DNA of 64,000 bases, taken from NCBI RefSeq assembly GCF_001482195.1, contig NZ_KQ759763.1, forward strand, positions 3,044,868 to 3,108,867. The letters run 5' to 3'. The position numbers and the translations under genes were made by a program. This document shows positions 36,878 to 47,193 of this stretch, piece by piece; position 1 is the first letter of the stretch; each line of letters opens with the position of its first letter. This DNA comes from Luteimonas abyssi. GTDB lineage: Bacteria; Pseudomonadota; Gammaproteobacteria; Xanthomonadales; Xanthomonadaceae. The notes beneath the pieces are model-generated. The model did not search any database. It saw only the letters and a list, made by a program, of their open reading frames with translations, and had not been told where the DNA came from.

Positions 36878-37989
36878 GCACGGAGTTCCGCATAGACAGC
36901 GAGCGTGGCGGCCTGCATGGCCGCGAGGGTGTCGGGCATCGTAGCAATTGCAGGGGGATCGCCCGGATCGAGCAGCGCGCGCGCGCCGGTGGCGAGCGCA
37001 TCGGCGTCGAATGGCGTCACCGCACCGGCGGGCAGCCAATGCGTCAGCAACTCGCCGACGCCGCCGTGCGCCCAGCCGAGCACCGGCCGGCCGGCCGACA
37101 GCGCCTCGAGCACGGTCCGGCCGAACGCCTCGGGCTTGCGCGACAGCTGCAGCACCAGATCGGACGCCGCGTAGGCCTGGGCGATCGCGTCGGTCGGCGC
37201 GGTCAGCACCAGAGCCTCGGCGACGCCGGCCGACGCCGCCTCGCGTTCGAGTTCCTCGATGTAGCGCTCCCGACCGGCCTCGCGCGCGCCCGGCATCCAC
37301 AGACGCGCATCGGTCCCGTCCGCGCGCAGGCGCGCCAGCAGCGCGATGCCGTCGGCGTGCCCCTTGAGACGGGTGCCGCGCCCCGGCAACAGCAGCAGCG
37401 GACCGTCGCCGGCGAGGGCCGGATGCAGACCCGCCACCGCGGCACGCGCCTCGGGGTCCGGATGCGGCCGGCGCGGGAACGCCGCCGGCGCGATGCCCCG
37501 TGGGATCACTCGCAGGCGCGACGGATCGGTGGCGGGATAGTGTTCGAGCACGTAGGCGCGCACTGTGTCGGACACGCAGATCACCCGCTCGCCGCGGGTC
37601 ATGATCGCGCTGTAGCGCGACGGCGAGTTCAGCCCGTGCACCGTGGTCACGAAGGCCGGCCGGGTCTGCGCAGGCATGCCCTGCAGCGCGCGCCAGCCCA
37701 GCCAGGCCGGCAGACGCGACCGCGCATGCACGATGTCGGGCGCCAGTTCGGTGAACAACCTGCGCAGGCCGCGGGCGTGGCGCAGGGTCAGCAGCGACTT
37801 GCGGCCGATGTCGAGGGCGACATGTTCCGCACCCGCGGCCTCGAGGCGGGCGACCAGACGCCCGCCCGCCGAAACGACCACCGCACGATGGCCGGCGACG
37901 ACCAGCGCCTGCGCGATCTCCAGCGTCGACCGTTCGACCCCGCCCGACTGCAGCGCGGGCAACAGCTGCACGACGGTCAGGCGGCGCAC
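36874..37989 (-). CDS. Glycosyltransferase family 4 protein
   Basis: A 371-residue GT-B enzyme. The N-terminal half shows LLPALQSGGVERSTLEIAQAL (GGVE loop), and the C-terminal half shows KPEAFGRTVLEALSAGRPVLGWAHGGVGELL, the nucleotide-sugar EX7E region. It transfers a sugar to a lipid-linked acceptor in lipopolysaccharide or exopolysaccharide synthesis. The GTG start at 37989 is backed by GGGAGG. Its stop overlaps the ligase-like gene, so both belong to one operon. Confidence 0.92.
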   Translation of the reverse strand: MRRLTVVQLLPALQSGGVERSTLEIAQALVVAGHRAVVVSAGGRLVARLEAAGAEHVALDIGRKSLLTLRHARGLRRLFTELAPDIVHARSRLPAWLGWRALQGMPAQTRPAFVTTVHGLNSPSRYSAIMTRGERVICVSDTVRAYVLEHYPATDPSRLRVIPRGIAPAAFPRRPHPDPEARAAVAGLHPALAGDGPLLLLPGRGTRLKGHADGIALLARLRADGTDARLWMPGAREAGRERYIEELEREAASAGVAEALVLTAPTDAIAQAYAASDLVLQLSRKPEAFGRTVLEALSAGRPVLGWAHGGVGELLTHWLPAGAVTPFDADALATGARALLDPGDPPAIATMPDTLAAMQAATLAVYAELRA

Positions 37990-38076
37990 GGCACCTCCCG
38001 GCAGCGCACCGGGTGCCTCGACGCCACCGATGCACGCACAGGCACCCCCTCCGGGCCGCGCGACCTGCGCACCGGC

Positions 38077-38277
38077 TCAGTCGACCAGGACGAAGTGCGC
38101 TCCGCAGTACGGACAGTCCGCCTCGCCGCCCTCGGCCTCGATCGGCAGGTACACGCGCGGATGCGAGTTCCACAGCGCCATCGACGGCAACGGGCAGCTC
38201 AGCGGCAGATCGCCGCGGCGGACTTCGTAGCGCTGCTGGGCGTTGGCTTGTTCGGGACGGGCTTCGGCGGCGGACAT
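38077..38277 (-). CDS. Small zinc-finger domain protein (NDUFS6-like)
   Basis: A 66-residue protein with a Cys-His-Cys-Cys zinc knuckle: CPLPSMALWNSHPRVYLPI followed by ADCPYCGAHFVLVD. This PF10276-type domain is named after a mitochondrial complex I subunit, but in bacteria occurs as a lone small protein of unknown role. It lies 87 bp upstream of the glycosyltransferase in the same direction and may share its transcript. Confidence 0.87.
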   Translation of the reverse strand: MSAAEARPEQANAQQRYEVRRGDLPLSCPLPSMALWNSHPRVYLPIEAEGGEADCPYCGAHFVLVD

Positions 38278-38562
38278 GGCGGCGGCATCGAACGGCGGAC
38301 AGGCGCCTAGTCTACCGCGGACGTGGCGTGCCGATCGGGCTTCCGGCCCCGTATTCGCCGGATCGCGCGCCCGGGTGACCCGGCGCCACACCCGCCGTCC
38401 GCCGTGCCCGCCTTGCGCGGCGTCCACACAGCCCGGCGCTCCGCGACGCGTATTCCCTCCAGCCGGACCGACTACCGGCCACCCCCACCCCGGGTACTCC
38501 ACCGGCACCGGAAACGCGGCATCGGCGAGAATGTGCGGCTCCCCGCTGCGCATCTCCTGCCC

Positions 38563-39945
38563 ATGACCACTCCCGCCCCCGGCCACGTTTCGCCCGATGC
38601 CATCCGCACGCTGTTCGCACAGGCGATGTCGACGATGTACCGGACCGAAGTCCCGCTGTACGGCACCCTGATGACGCTGGTGACGGAGACGAACGCCGAG
38701 GCGCTCGCCGCCGACCCCGCCCTGGCCGGGCGTCTGCAGCGCAGCGACGCGCTCGACCGCCTGGACGCCGAGCGCCACGGCGCGATCCGCGTGGGCAGCG
38801 CCCGCGAGCTGGGCATCCTGCGGCGCATGTTCGCGGTGATGGGCATGCGGCCGGTGGGGTATTACGACCTGTCCGTCGCCGGCGTGCCGGTGCATTCGAC
38901 CGCGTTCCGGCCGGTGGAAGCGCAGGCGCTGGCTCGCAACCCGTTCCGCGTGTTCACCTCGCTGCTGCGGCTGGAGCTGGTCGAGGATCCGGACCTGCGC
39001 CGGCGCGCGGCGGACGTCCTGGACCGGCGCGAGATCTTCACCCCCGCCGCGCTCGACCTGATCGCACAGGCCGAACGCGACGGCGGGCTGGGTGAGGCCG
39101 ACGCGCGGCGTTTCGTCGCCGAGGCGCTGGAAACCTTCCGCTGGCACGGCGAGGCGACGGTATCGCAGGCCGAATACCGCGCCCTGCACGACGCCCATCG
39201 GCTGATCGCCGACGTCGTGTGCTTTCCCGGTCCGCACATCAACCACCTCACCCCGCGCACGCTCGACATCGACGCCGCACAGGCGGCGATGCGTGCCCAC
39301 GGCATCGCCGCCAAGGCCGTCATCGAAGGCCCGCCGCGTCGGCACTGTCCGATCCTGCTGCGCCAGACCAGCTTCAAGGCACTGGAGGAAGCCGTGCGCT
39401 TCCCGGCCGCGGACGGCCGCAGCCACGACGACGATTCCGGCACCCACACCGCGCGCTTCGGCGAGATCGAACAACGCGGCCTCGCGCTGACGCCGAAGGG
39501 CCGCGCCCTGTACGACCGCCTGCTCACCGAGGCCCGCGATGCGGGCGGTGCGGGCAGCACCGGCGACGATTACGCCACGCGCCTGCAGGCCGCATTCGCC
39601 GCATTCCCAGACGACGACGACACCCTGCGCCGCGAAGGCCTGGGCTACTACCGCTACGCGCTGACCGATGCCGGCCACGCGGACCCGACGGCCGTCGCCG
39701 GACGATCGCCCGACGCGGCCATCGCCGCCGGCCTGGTCACCGCCGACCCGATCGTCTACGAGGACTTCCTGCCGGTCAGCGCAGCCGGCATCTTCCAGTC
39801 CAACCTCGGCGGCGGCGAGCAACGCGCCTATGCCGCGCAGGCCAACCGCGACGCCTTCGAAGAGGCGCTCGGAACAGCGGTGCACGACGAGTTCGCGATC
39901 TACGCCGGTCTCGAGCGCGACTCGCTGGCCGCACTGGGATTCTGA
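38563..39945 (+). CDS. hglS: 2-oxoadipate dioxygenase/decarboxylase (DUF1338, HglS/YdcJ)
   Basis: A 460-residue Fe(II) enzyme that converts 2-oxoadipate to D-2-hydroxyglutarate with O2 and loss of CO2, in lysine degradation. By comparison with the studied Pseudomonas enzyme the metal ligands should be His72 (RHGAIRVG), a His near 226 (HINHLTPRT) and a Glu near 301 (FGEIEQRG); all are present. VPVHSTAFRP and the ending region YEDFLPVSAAGIFQSNL are also conserved. No other lysine-catabolism gene is adjacent. It is convergent with the response-regulator gene, 16 bp away. Confidence 0.9.
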   Translation: MTTPAPGHVSPDAIRTLFAQAMSTMYRTEVPLYGTLMTLVTETNAEALAADPALAGRLQRSDALDRLDAERHGAIRVGSARELGILRRMFAVMGMRPVGYYDLSVAGVPVHSTAFRPVEAQALARNPFRVFTSLLRLELVEDPDLRRRAADVLDRREIFTPAALDLIAQAERDGGLGEADARRFVAEALETFRWHGEATVSQAEYRALHDAHRLIADVVCFPGPHINHLTPRTLDIDAAQAAMRAHGIAAKAVIEGPPRRHCPILLRQTSFKALEEAVRFPAADGRSHDDDSGTHTARFGEIEQRGLALTPKGRALYDRLLTEARDAGGAGSTGDDYATRLQAAFAAFPDDDDTLRREGLGYYRYALTDAGHADPTAVAGRSPDAAIAAGLVTADPIVYEDFLPVSAAGIFQSNLGGGEQRAYAAQANRDAFEEALGTAVHDEFAIYAGLERDSLAALGF

Positions 39946-39961
39946 TCGTCGCCTCCTCGCG

Positions 39962-40591
39962 TCACAGCCAGCCTTTCTGGCGCGCGAGCCGGTAGGCCTC
40001 GATGCGATTGCCCACGCCAAGCTTGCCGATCGCATCGGACAGGTAATTGCGTACCGTGCCGTGCGACAGCTTCAGGCGGGCCGCGATGTCCGCCGCACTC
40101 ATGCCCTCGCCAGCCAATCGCAGTGCCTGACGCTCGCGCTCGCTGAGCGGGTCGGGCTCGCTCCAGGCATCCAGGGCGAGCTGTGGGTCGATCGCGCGCC
40201 CACCGGCATGCACCCGGCGCACCGCATCGGCCAGTTGTTCGGCCGGCGCATCCTTGAGCAGGTAGCCGCCGACCCCGGCCTCCAGCGCCCGACGCAGGAA
40301 ACCGGCGCGGGCGAAGGTCGTCACGATGACCACGCGCACCGGCAACGCCTGCCGCTGGATGCGCTGGGCGAGTTCGAGTCCAGTGAGGCCCGGCATCTCG
40401 ATGTCGGTGACCAGCACGTCGGGGTGCTGCCGCTGCAGTGCGCGCCACGCGCTCTCGCCATCGGCGGCACTGCCGACCACCTTGAGGTCCGGCTCCAGAT
40501 CGAGCAGCGCCGCGAGCGCGCCGCGCAGCATCGCCTGATCCTCGGCGATGAGGATGCGCAACGGTGCATCGGCGGTCGGCAGGCAGGACAT
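39962..40591 (-). CDS. LuxR/NarL-type response regulator (DesR-like)
   Basis: A 209-residue regulator. The receiver domain (residues 10-128) has the acidic pair Glu17-Asp18, the phosphorylated Asp63 in VTDIEMPG, the VIVTTF Thr and the LLKDAP Lys. The C-terminal LuxR helix-turn-helix reads LSERERQALRLAGEG, then AADIAARLKLSHGTVRNYLS. ATG 40591 has AAGG 8 bases upstream. It follows its kinase gene by 45 bp, and both follow an ABC exporter, whose expression they are likely to control. Confidence 0.92.
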   Translation of the reverse strand: MSCLPTADAPLRILIAEDQAMLRGALAALLDLEPDLKVVGSAADGESAWRALQRQHPDVLVTDIEMPGLTGLELAQRIQRQALPVRVVIVTTFARAGFLRRALEAGVGGYLLKDAPAEQLADAVRRVHAGGRAIDPQLALDAWSEPDPLSERERQALRLAGEGMSAADIAARLKLSHGTVRNYLSDAIGKLGVGNRIEAYRLARQKGWL

Positions 40592-40636
40592 GCCCGGGAC
40601 CTTAGCAGGCAAGACGCACGCGCGGCCCGCCCCGCA

Positions 40637-41869
40637 TCACCGCGCCGCCTCCCTCGTCGCCGGCACGTGTCGGGTCGCGTCCAGCGGCACCCACACCTCC
40701 AGGCAGGTGCCCGCCGCGCCGCTGTCGATGCGCACCCGGCCTCCCAGCGCCTCGAAGCGCTCGCGCATGCCGGTCAGGCCATGCCCGGGTGCGATTGCGC
40801 CGCCCCGTCCGTCGTCGCGCAGCCGCATGCGCAATACGGCCGCCTCGCCGTCGCCCCCGGGACGATCCCCCGCCGGTTCGCCGGTGATGTCCACGCGCAC
40901 CCGGTGCGCCCGCGCGTGCCGCTGCACGTTGGTCACACCCTCGCGCAGCGCGAGCGCCAGCGCGGTTTCCACCGCCTGCGGCAGGCGGGCGTGCGACGCC
41001 GCGGCGTCGAGGGCATAGTCGAATGCGACGCCATCGGTTTCGAGCAGCAGACGCGCGGCCGCCAGTTCGCCGGCGAGACCGGCAGCGCGAATACCACTGA
41101 CCGCCTCCCGCACCTGCGACAGCGCATCGCGCGCGATGCTGCCGACCTCGACGATCTCACGCTGGGCACCGTCCCGATCCCGTGCCATCAGCTTCGCCGC
41201 GAGATCCGCCTTGAGCGCCACCATCGACAGCGTGTGCCCGAGCAGGTCGTGCAGATCGCGCCCGATGCGCTCGCGCTCCGCCACCGCGGCCAGTCGTCGG
41301 ACCTCGTCGTGCGACAGCCGCAGCGCCGCGTCCTGGACATGGCGCAAGCGCTCCACGTGCACCAGCAGGCCGATCACCATCGTGGTCATCGGCATCCAGA
41401 CCAGCACCGGCCATGGATAGCCGAGCACCCGCGCCCACCCCATCAGCAGTGCATTGAGCACGGCCAGCATGAGCACGTACCGCCACAGCGACGCCCGCGC
41501 CAGCACTCCCAGGAACACGCATCCGAACACGAAGTAACTCAGCCCCGAGACGTACCACGGCAGCAGGACCAGACACAGCAGGATCATCGCCAGGGCGCAC
41601 CACGGCGCGCGCCGGGCGGGCAATACGAGTGCACCGGCAAACAGCGCCAGGAACAGTGGATAGGATGCCAGCGTCAGCATCAGCCAGCGCAGGTCGTAGC
41701 CGGCCGGGGTGAAAAGCGGCACCACGAACACCCACATCGACCACAGCGCATGCAGGCCTTCGCCCCACGCCGGACGGCCCTGCCGGCGCGCGATGCCGAG
41801 CACCGAGTCCGGGGCCGCGGGCAGGCGCGGCCGCCACGAGGCGCGCGCGCTGCTGGATTGCGCTGTCAT
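40637..41869 (-). CDS. HisKA_3 sensor histidine kinase (DesK-like)
   Basis: A 410-residue kinase with five to six N-terminal membrane helices (residues about 40-170) and no large periplasmic domain, so it may sense membrane state. The phospho-acceptor His is in IGRDLHDLLGHTLSMVALK, the N-box is LREGVTNVQRHARAH, and the G-box is GHGLTGMRERFEALGG. A GGGAG box precedes ATG 41869. Its partner is the adjacent response regulator; the ABC-2 exporter upstream is the presumed target. Confidence 0.91.
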   Translation of the reverse strand: MTAQSSSARASWRPRLPAAPDSVLGIARRQGRPAWGEGLHALWSMWVFVVPLFTPAGYDLRWLMLTLASYPLFLALFAGALVLPARRAPWCALAMILLCLVLLPWYVSGLSYFVFGCVFLGVLARASLWRYVLMLAVLNALLMGWARVLGYPWPVLVWMPMTTMVIGLLVHVERLRHVQDAALRLSHDEVRRLAAVAERERIGRDLHDLLGHTLSMVALKADLAAKLMARDRDGAQREIVEVGSIARDALSQVREAVSGIRAAGLAGELAAARLLLETDGVAFDYALDAAASHARLPQAVETALALALREGVTNVQRHARAHRVRVDITGEPAGDRPGGDGEAAVLRMRLRDDGRGGAIAPGHGLTGMRERFEALGGRVRIDSGAAGTCLEVWVPLDATRHVPATREAAR

Positions 41870-41915
41870 CCCAACTCCCCTTTGTCCATGCCATCCCGCC
41901 GTACGCCAGCCGCGC

Positions 41916-42668
41916 TCACCCCGCCCGTCGCAGCCCGCGCTGCGCCAGCACGGCGCACGCACCGCCCACCAGCAGCAGCGCGGCCACATGCAGCCACAAC
42001 GGCTGCCCCGCCTCCAGACCGACCACGCGCAACCCGATCTGGGCCAGATGATAGGCCGGCCATGCCGGCGCCAGTTCCGCCAGCGGCCCGGGCAGCATCT
42101 CCAGTGGCAGCCACAGCCCGGACAGGAACGCCATAGGCAGAAACAGCACGTTCACGACCGCGGGGGCAGCGTTGGCGCTGGTGACACACCCGATCAGCAG
42201 ACCGATCGCACAGAACGGCACTGCGCCGAGCAGGTTGACCGCCCACAGCATCACCCATGCGCCCGGGGCCATCGACACGCCCCCTGCCAGCATCGCCAGC
42301 GCCGCCAGCTGCAACGAGATCAACAGCGAAAACAACATCGCGATCGCCAGCCGCGCGGTCAGCCAGCCGGTCGGCGGCGCCGGCAGCGCGCGCCGCAGGG
42401 CCATGAAGCCGCGCTCGCGGTCGATGGACACGGTGACGGCGACGCCGAACAACGCAGCGCCCAGCGTGCCGAAGACCCCGTAGGTCACCAGCAGATAACG
42501 CGCGGCATCGCCGCCGTCTCGCCCACCGATCAGCAGGCCGAACATGACGTAGAACAGGGCCGGAAACAGCAACGTCGGCAGCACGTACATGGGCTCGCGC
42601 AGCAATCGCACCAGCTCGCAGCGCAGTTCCTGCAGGTGACCTCGCCAGGCCGACGCGCGGGCGCTCAT
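41916..42668 (-). CDS. ABC-2 type transporter permease
   Basis: A 250-residue inner-membrane protein with six helices. LREPMYVLPTLLFPALFYVMFG at the first helix and FLPMAFLSGLWLPLEMLPGPL near the end are typical ABC-2 segments (FLSG-lP). The ATG overlaps the stop of the ATPase gene (ATGA) and has GGGAGG upstream. With the ATPase it forms an exporter; substrate unknown, probably a drug, lipid or peptide. Confidence 0.9.
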   Translation of the reverse strand: MSARASAWRGHLQELRCELVRLLREPMYVLPTLLFPALFYVMFGLLIGGRDGGDAARYLLVTYGVFGTLGAALFGVAVTVSIDRERGFMALRRALPAPPTGWLTARLAIAMLFSLLISLQLAALAMLAGGVSMAPGAWVMLWAVNLLGAVPFCAIGLLIGCVTSANAAPAVVNVLFLPMAFLSGLWLPLEMLPGPLAELAPAWPAYHLAQIGLRVVGLEAGQPLWLHVAALLLVGGACAVLAQRGLRRAG

Positions 42669-43618
42669 ACGGCCTCCCGAATGTCGGCGCCATCGATCAA
42701 CTCCAACGCGTCGGCAAGCCCCGCCTGCCGGACCTCGAGATTCGCGCACCCCGGATCCGCGGCGAACAGGCGCCTTACCACGGCATCGGCATCGATCGCC
42801 ACGATCCGCAGGCGGCCAGCGGTGCGCGTCGCGTCGACGACACCGGGCCACGCCGCCACCACATCCGCCTCCAGAGCACTGTCGCAAGCGACATGCCGCC
42901 GGTCCACTCGGGCACGCACCTCGGCCACCGACCCGGTGGTGCGGACCCGGCCGCGGTCGAGCACCACCACGCGGTCCGCCAGCGCTTCGGCCTCGGCCAT
43001 GTCGTGGGTCGTCAACAGGACCCCCGTGCCTGCCTGCACCAGGTCACGCACCGCGCGCCACAGCTGATGCCGGGCACCGATGTCCAGGCCGGTGGTAGGT
43101 TCATCGAGGATCAGCAGCCGCGGCCTCCCGCACATTGCCAGTGCGAACTGCACCCGACGCTGCTGGCCGCCCGACAGCCGGCCGTAGCGCCGATCGAGCA
43201 GTCCGTCCAGACCGGCCAGGGCAATGCAGTCCGCGACGCTGCGAGGTGCGGCATACCAGCTGCGCACGAGCGCCAGCAATTCGCACACCCTCAGCCGTTC
43301 GGGTAGCTGCATCTGCTGCAGCATCGCCCCCACATCACCCCGAACGTCGGCGGCGCCCGGCGGCCGATCAAACATGACGACATGCCCTGTATCGACCGGC
43401 TGCAGCCCCAACAGCACCTCGATGGCCGTCGACTTGCCCGCGCCATTGACGCCCAGCAACGCAGTGACCGCCCCACCCGGCAGATCGAAGCTCACTCCAT
43501 TCAGTGCCTGGATTCCACCGCGACGCCGACCCACACGATCGAGACGCGCCAGGCACGGCGGGGGCGCGGGCAAGAGCCCGGCAGACGTGGAGGTATTTAC
43601 CAACGGCGTGGACGACAT
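42665..43618 (-). CDS. ABC transporter ATP-binding protein (ABC-2 exporter)
   Basis: A 317-residue ATPase. Walker A GVNGAGKST, signature LSGGQQRR, Walker B RLLILDEPTTGLD and the switch His in LLTTHDMAEAE are all intact. A C-terminal part of about 90 residues follows, as in CcmA/DrrA-type ATPases. ATG 43618 is used; a GTG five codons earlier is also in frame. It heads the operon ATPase-permease-kinase-regulator and is divergent from another exporter operon with a 244-bp gap. Confidence 0.92.
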   Translation of the reverse strand: MSSTPLVNTSTSAGLLPAPPPCLARLDRVGRRRGGIQALNGVSFDLPGGAVTALLGVNGAGKSTAIEVLLGLQPVDTGHVVMFDRPPGAADVRGDVGAMLQQMQLPERLRVCELLALVRSWYAAPRSVADCIALAGLDGLLDRRYGRLSGGQQRRVQFALAMCGRPRLLILDEPTTGLDIGARHQLWRAVRDLVQAGTGVLLTTHDMAEAEALADRVVVLDRGRVRTTGSVAEVRARVDRRHVACDSALEADVVAAWPGVVDATRTAGRLRIVAIDADAVVRRLFAADPGCANLEVRQAGLADALELIDGADIREAV

Positions 43619-43862
43619 GGTTGCGACCTGCACAGCGGCGACTGCGTGACTATCGGCGACGGCGGCAGGCGGCGACAGTCGCGTGCGTCAGTTCGCCGGC
43701 ATGACATCCGTCAGGTGACCCGGATCGGCAAGCGCGGCACACTGGCCGCCATCGTGGACCCGGCAGGGGGTCGGGTCCGTCGGGCGCATCAGGTGACTTC
43801 CGGCTCCTCACGGCAACGCGTACGCCGGTCACACTGCGCCCTCGGTTCACGTCCGGGGCGTC

Positions 43863-45092
43863 ATGAACAGCAAAGCCGACCTTCTCAAGGAACTGCGTAT
43901 CGACCGCAAGCCCGAGCCGCCGCCGTCGCGGCGAGGGCTGTGGATCGGCCTGGGTATCGCCGCCGCCGTGGTGCTGCTGGCCGCACTCGTCTGGCTGTGG
44001 CTCGGGGCATCGCGCCCGATCCCCGTACGCACCGCACCGGTGGCCGCCAGCGGTGGTGCGGGCGCGGCCCCGGCTTCGGTGCTCGACGCCAGCGGCTACG
44101 TCGTCGCCCGTCGCATCGCCACCGTGTCGGCCAAGATCACCGGGCGCGTTCGCGAGGTGATGATCGAGGAGGGCATGGCCGTGGAGGACAACCAGATCCT
44201 CGCCACCCTCGATCCCATCGACGCGGATGCCGAGCGCGAACTCGCCGCCTCGCGGGTCTCGGCCGCACGCAGCCAGGTCTCGGGTGTGCAGGCCCGGCTC
44301 GAGCAGGCCCAGTCCGAAGCGCGCCGGCTCGAAACGCTGGTGGGACAGCAACTGGTCTCGCGCTCGCAATACGACCAGGCGGTCGCCCAGCGCGACGCGC
44401 TGCGCTCCGAACTCGAGACCGCGCGCCGCAATGCCCAGGTCGCCGGCGACCAGCTGTCGCTTGCCGACATCGGGGTCGACAACACCGTAGTGCGCGCGCC
44501 GTTCGCCGGGGTGATCACCGCCAAGGCCGCGCAGCCGGGCGAGATCGTCTCACCGCTGTCGGCCGGCGGTGGCTTCACCCGCACCGGCATCGGCACCATC
44601 GTCGACATGGATTCGCTGGAAATCGAGGTCGACGTCGGCGAGGCCTACATCGGCCGCGTACAGCCGCGCATGCCGGTGCAGGCCACGCTCAACGCCTACC
44701 CGGACTGGAAGATCCCGGCCGAAGTCATCGCGATCGTGCCGACCGCCGACCGCGGCAAGGCCACGGTCAAGGTCCGCATCGCCCTCAAGGTCAAGGATCC
44801 GCGCATCGTGCCGGACATGGGCGTGTCGGTGAGCTTCCTGGAGCAGGCAACCGAAGCCGAAGCCGCCGAGGACGCTCCGCGCATCCTGCGCGTGCCTGCT
44901 GCAGCACTGGTGCAGCGCGATGGCCGGACGGTTGCCTTCGCGGTGGCCGGCGATCGCGTGGAACAGCGTGTGGTGCAAGCCGCCGGCAGCGGCGATCCGC
45001 GCGAAGTCCGCTCCGGCCTGGCCGCCGGCGAGGACGTGGTGCTCGACCCGCCCGACGCACTGTCCGACGGCAGCGCCATCGTGCGCGAGTGA
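43863..45092 (+). CDS. HlyD/RND-type periplasmic adaptor of an ABC exporter
   Basis: A 409-residue adaptor anchored by one N-terminal helix (residues about 25-48). The lipoyl halves are GRVREVMIEEGMAVEDNQILATLD and VRAPFAGVITAKAAQPGEIV, split by a coiled-coil hairpin (about 125-200) with EARRLETLVGQQLVSRSQYD. It is followed by an ABC ATPase and two FtsX permeases, so it should link a MacB-like complex to an outer-membrane channel. GGGG precedes the ATG. Confidence 0.91.
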   Translation: MNSKADLLKELRIDRKPEPPPSRRGLWIGLGIAAAVVLLAALVWLWLGASRPIPVRTAPVAASGGAGAAPASVLDASGYVVARRIATVSAKITGRVREVMIEEGMAVEDNQILATLDPIDADAERELAASRVSAARSQVSGVQARLEQAQSEARRLETLVGQQLVSRSQYDQAVAQRDALRSELETARRNAQVAGDQLSLADIGVDNTVVRAPFAGVITAKAAQPGEIVSPLSAGGGFTRTGIGTIVDMDSLEIEVDVGEAYIGRVQPRMPVQATLNAYPDWKIPAEVIAIVPTADRGKATVKVRIALKVKDPRIVPDMGVSVSFLEQATEAEAAEDAPRILRVPAAALVQRDGRTVAFAVAGDRVEQRVVQAAGSGDPREVRSGLAAGEDVVLDPPDALSDGSAIVRE

Positions 45093-45240
45093 AACACCGC
45101 GCACGGGGCGCCGTGCGCGGGTGAGGACGCGCACGCCCCTCGTGCGCGGTTGGATTCGGCAGGTCGCGGCGACGCGGCCGCCCCCGGCGCGAAGCGCCAA
45201 CTCCCGGTCCCGTACGGGCCGCGACAGCGAGGCGAACGAC

Positions 45241-45933
45241 ATGGATTCCCAGGTTTCGATCCGCAATCTCACCAAGACCTACCAACGGGGCGCGGAAAAA
45301 GTCGAAGTGCTGCACGGCATCGACCTCGACATCGCGCGTGGCGATTTCGTGGCACTGATGGGACCGTCGGGCTCGGGCAAGACCACCCTGCTCAACCTGA
45401 TCGGCGGACTGGATACGCCCTCCTCGGGCGAGATCGTCGTCGACGGCGAGCGCATCGACCGCATGGGCGGCGGCCAGCTGTCGACCTGGCGCAGCCGCCA
45501 CGTCGGCTACGTGTTCCAGTTCTACAACCTGATGCCGGCGCTCACCGCGCAGAAGAATGTCGAGCTGCCGCTGCTGCTGACCAGACTCTCGGGCGCGCAA
45601 CGCAAGCGCAACGCCGAGATCGCCCTGACCCTGGTCGGGCTGGAGGACCGCGGCAAGCACAAGCCCAACGAGCTGTCCGGCGGCCAGCAGCAGCGCGTGG
45701 CGATCGCCCGCGCGATCGTGTCCGATCCGGACCTGCTGATCTGCGACGAGCCCACCGGCGACCTCGACCGCCAGTCGGCCGAGGACATCCTCGGCCTGCT
45801 GCAGGAACTCAACCGCGAACACGGCAAGACCATCGTCATGGTCACCCACGACCCCAAGGCCGCCGAATACGCCTCGCACACGCTGCACCTGGACAAGGGC
45901 TCGCTGGTCGAGCGCCCCGCCCACGCGGCCTGA
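45241..45933 (+). CDS. MacB/LolD-type ABC transporter ATP-binding protein
   Basis: A 230-residue ATPase. Walker [13 protein letters not shown], the Q-loop [12 protein letters not shown], signature [15 protein letters not shown], Walker [13 protein letters not shown] and [11 protein letters not shown] are complete. The group powers FtsX-type permeases that move substrates without crossing the inner membrane themselves (mechanotransmission), such as LolCDE and MacB. GAGG is upstream of ATG 45241. It lies 15 bp before the first permease gene. Confidence 0.95.
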   Translation: MDSQVSIRNLTKTYQRGAEKVEVLHGIDLDIARGDFVALMGPSGSGKTTLLNLIGGLDTPSSGEIVVDGERIDRMGGGQLSTWRSRHVGYVFQFYNLMPALTAQKNVELPLLLTRLSGAQRKRNAEIALTLVGLEDRGKHKPNELSGGQQQRVAIARAIVSDPDLLICDEPTGDLDRQSAEDILGLLQELNREHGKTIVMVTHDPKAAEYASHTLHLDKGSLVERPAHAA

Positions 45934-45948
45934 CGGAGGGATGCCGGC

Positions 45949-47115
45949 ATGAAGTACCTGCACCTGATCTGGGCGGCGCTGTTCCGGCGCAAGACCCGCA
46001 CTTTCCTCACGCTCGCCTCGATCATGGCCGCGTTCCTGCTGTTCGGCCTGCTCGACGGCATTCGCGCCAGCTTCTCCCAACTCGGGCAGAACGCCGACGG
46101 TGCGCAGCGGCTGCAGACCAGCTCGCGGCTGTCGTTCATCGAGACCCTGCCGCTGGCGCTGCGCGCGCGCATCGAGACGGTCGACAACATCGAGGCGGTC
46201 ACCTATGCGAACTGGTTCGGCGGCGCCTACCAGGATCCGAAGAACCAGATCTTCAGCTTCGCGGTCGCTGAAAACTATCTGGATCTGTATCCGGAGATCG
46301 ACGTCGATGCCGACGCCCGCGAGGCCTTCGCGCGCACCCGCACGGGATTGTTGGTCGGGCAGACGCTGGCCACCCGCTACGGTTGGTCGGTGGGCGACCG
46401 TATCCCGCTGCAGTCGATGATCTTTCCCAACACCGACGGCAGCCTGAACTGGGAGTTCGACGTGGTCGGCATCATGCGCGGCCGCGACGGGGCGGAGTCG
46501 GGACTGACCGACAGCCTCGCGCTGCTGCGCTACGATTATTTCGAGGAGTCCACGCCCTATGTCGACTCCGAGGTGGGCTGGTACGTCTCGCGCGTGACCG
46601 ACGTGCGCCAGGCGGATGCCGCCGCCAAGGCGATCGACGCGCTGTCGGCCAATTCGCCCGACGAGACCCGCACCATGACCGAGCAGGCCGCGTTCGCGCA
46701 GCAGCTCAAGCAGATGGCGGATGTCGGCCTGATCGTCGGATCGATCATGGGCGCGGTCTTCTTCACCCTGCTGTTGCTGACCGGCAACACCATGGCGCAG
46801 GCGGTGCGCGAGCGCACCTCCGAGCTGGCCGTGCTGAAGACGATCGGGTTCTCCAGCACCAGCGTGCTGGTGATGGTGCTGGCCGAATCCGTGCTGCTGG
46901 TGGTGATCGGCGGCGTGCTGGGGCTTGCGCTGGCCGCGGTGCTCGGGCCGGCCGTGGGCCAGGGCAGTGGCGGCATGATCAATCTGCCCCCGGTGGGGCT
47001 GGAAAGCTGGCTGCTGGGCCTGGGGCTGATGGTCGCCATCGGCCTGCTGGTGGGCGCGTTGCCGGCGGTGCGCGGCATGCGGTTGAACATCGTCGATGCG
47101 CTGGCGGGGCGCTGA
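45949..47115 (+). CDS. FtsX-like ABC permease
   Basis: A 388-residue permease with a first helix (about 18-38), a periplasmic MacB-PCD domain (about 40-265), and three C-terminal helices (275-297, 320-345, 355-378). [24 protein letters not shown] is the FtsX coupling region. GGAGGG precedes the ATG. It differs in length and N-terminus from the second permease, so the complex is probably a heterodimer. Confidence 0.92.
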   Translation: MKYLHLIWAALFRRKTRTFLTLASIMAAFLLFGLLDGIRASFSQLGQNADGAQRLQTSSRLSFIETLPLALRARIETVDNIEAVTYANWFGGAYQDPKNQIFSFAVAENYLDLYPEIDVDADAREAFARTRTGLLVGQTLATRYGWSVGDRIPLQSMIFPNTDGSLNWEFDVVGIMRGRDGAESGLTDSLALLRYDYFEESTPYVDSEVGWYVSRVTDVRQADAAAKAIDALSANSPDETRTMTEQAAFAQQLKQMADVGLIVGSIMGAVFFTLLLLTGNTMAQAVRERTSELAVLKTIGFSSTSVLVMVLAESVLLVVIGGVLGLALAAVLGPAVGQGSGGMINLPPVGLESWLLGLGLMVAIGLLVGALPAVRGMRLNIVDALAGR

Positions 47116-47193
47116 CGTGGGGCGCGCCCTCGGCCGCGCCTCCGGGGCGCCTTCTCGCGCGGATTCCGGTGGGGCCTCGGTGGCGGCTGGGCT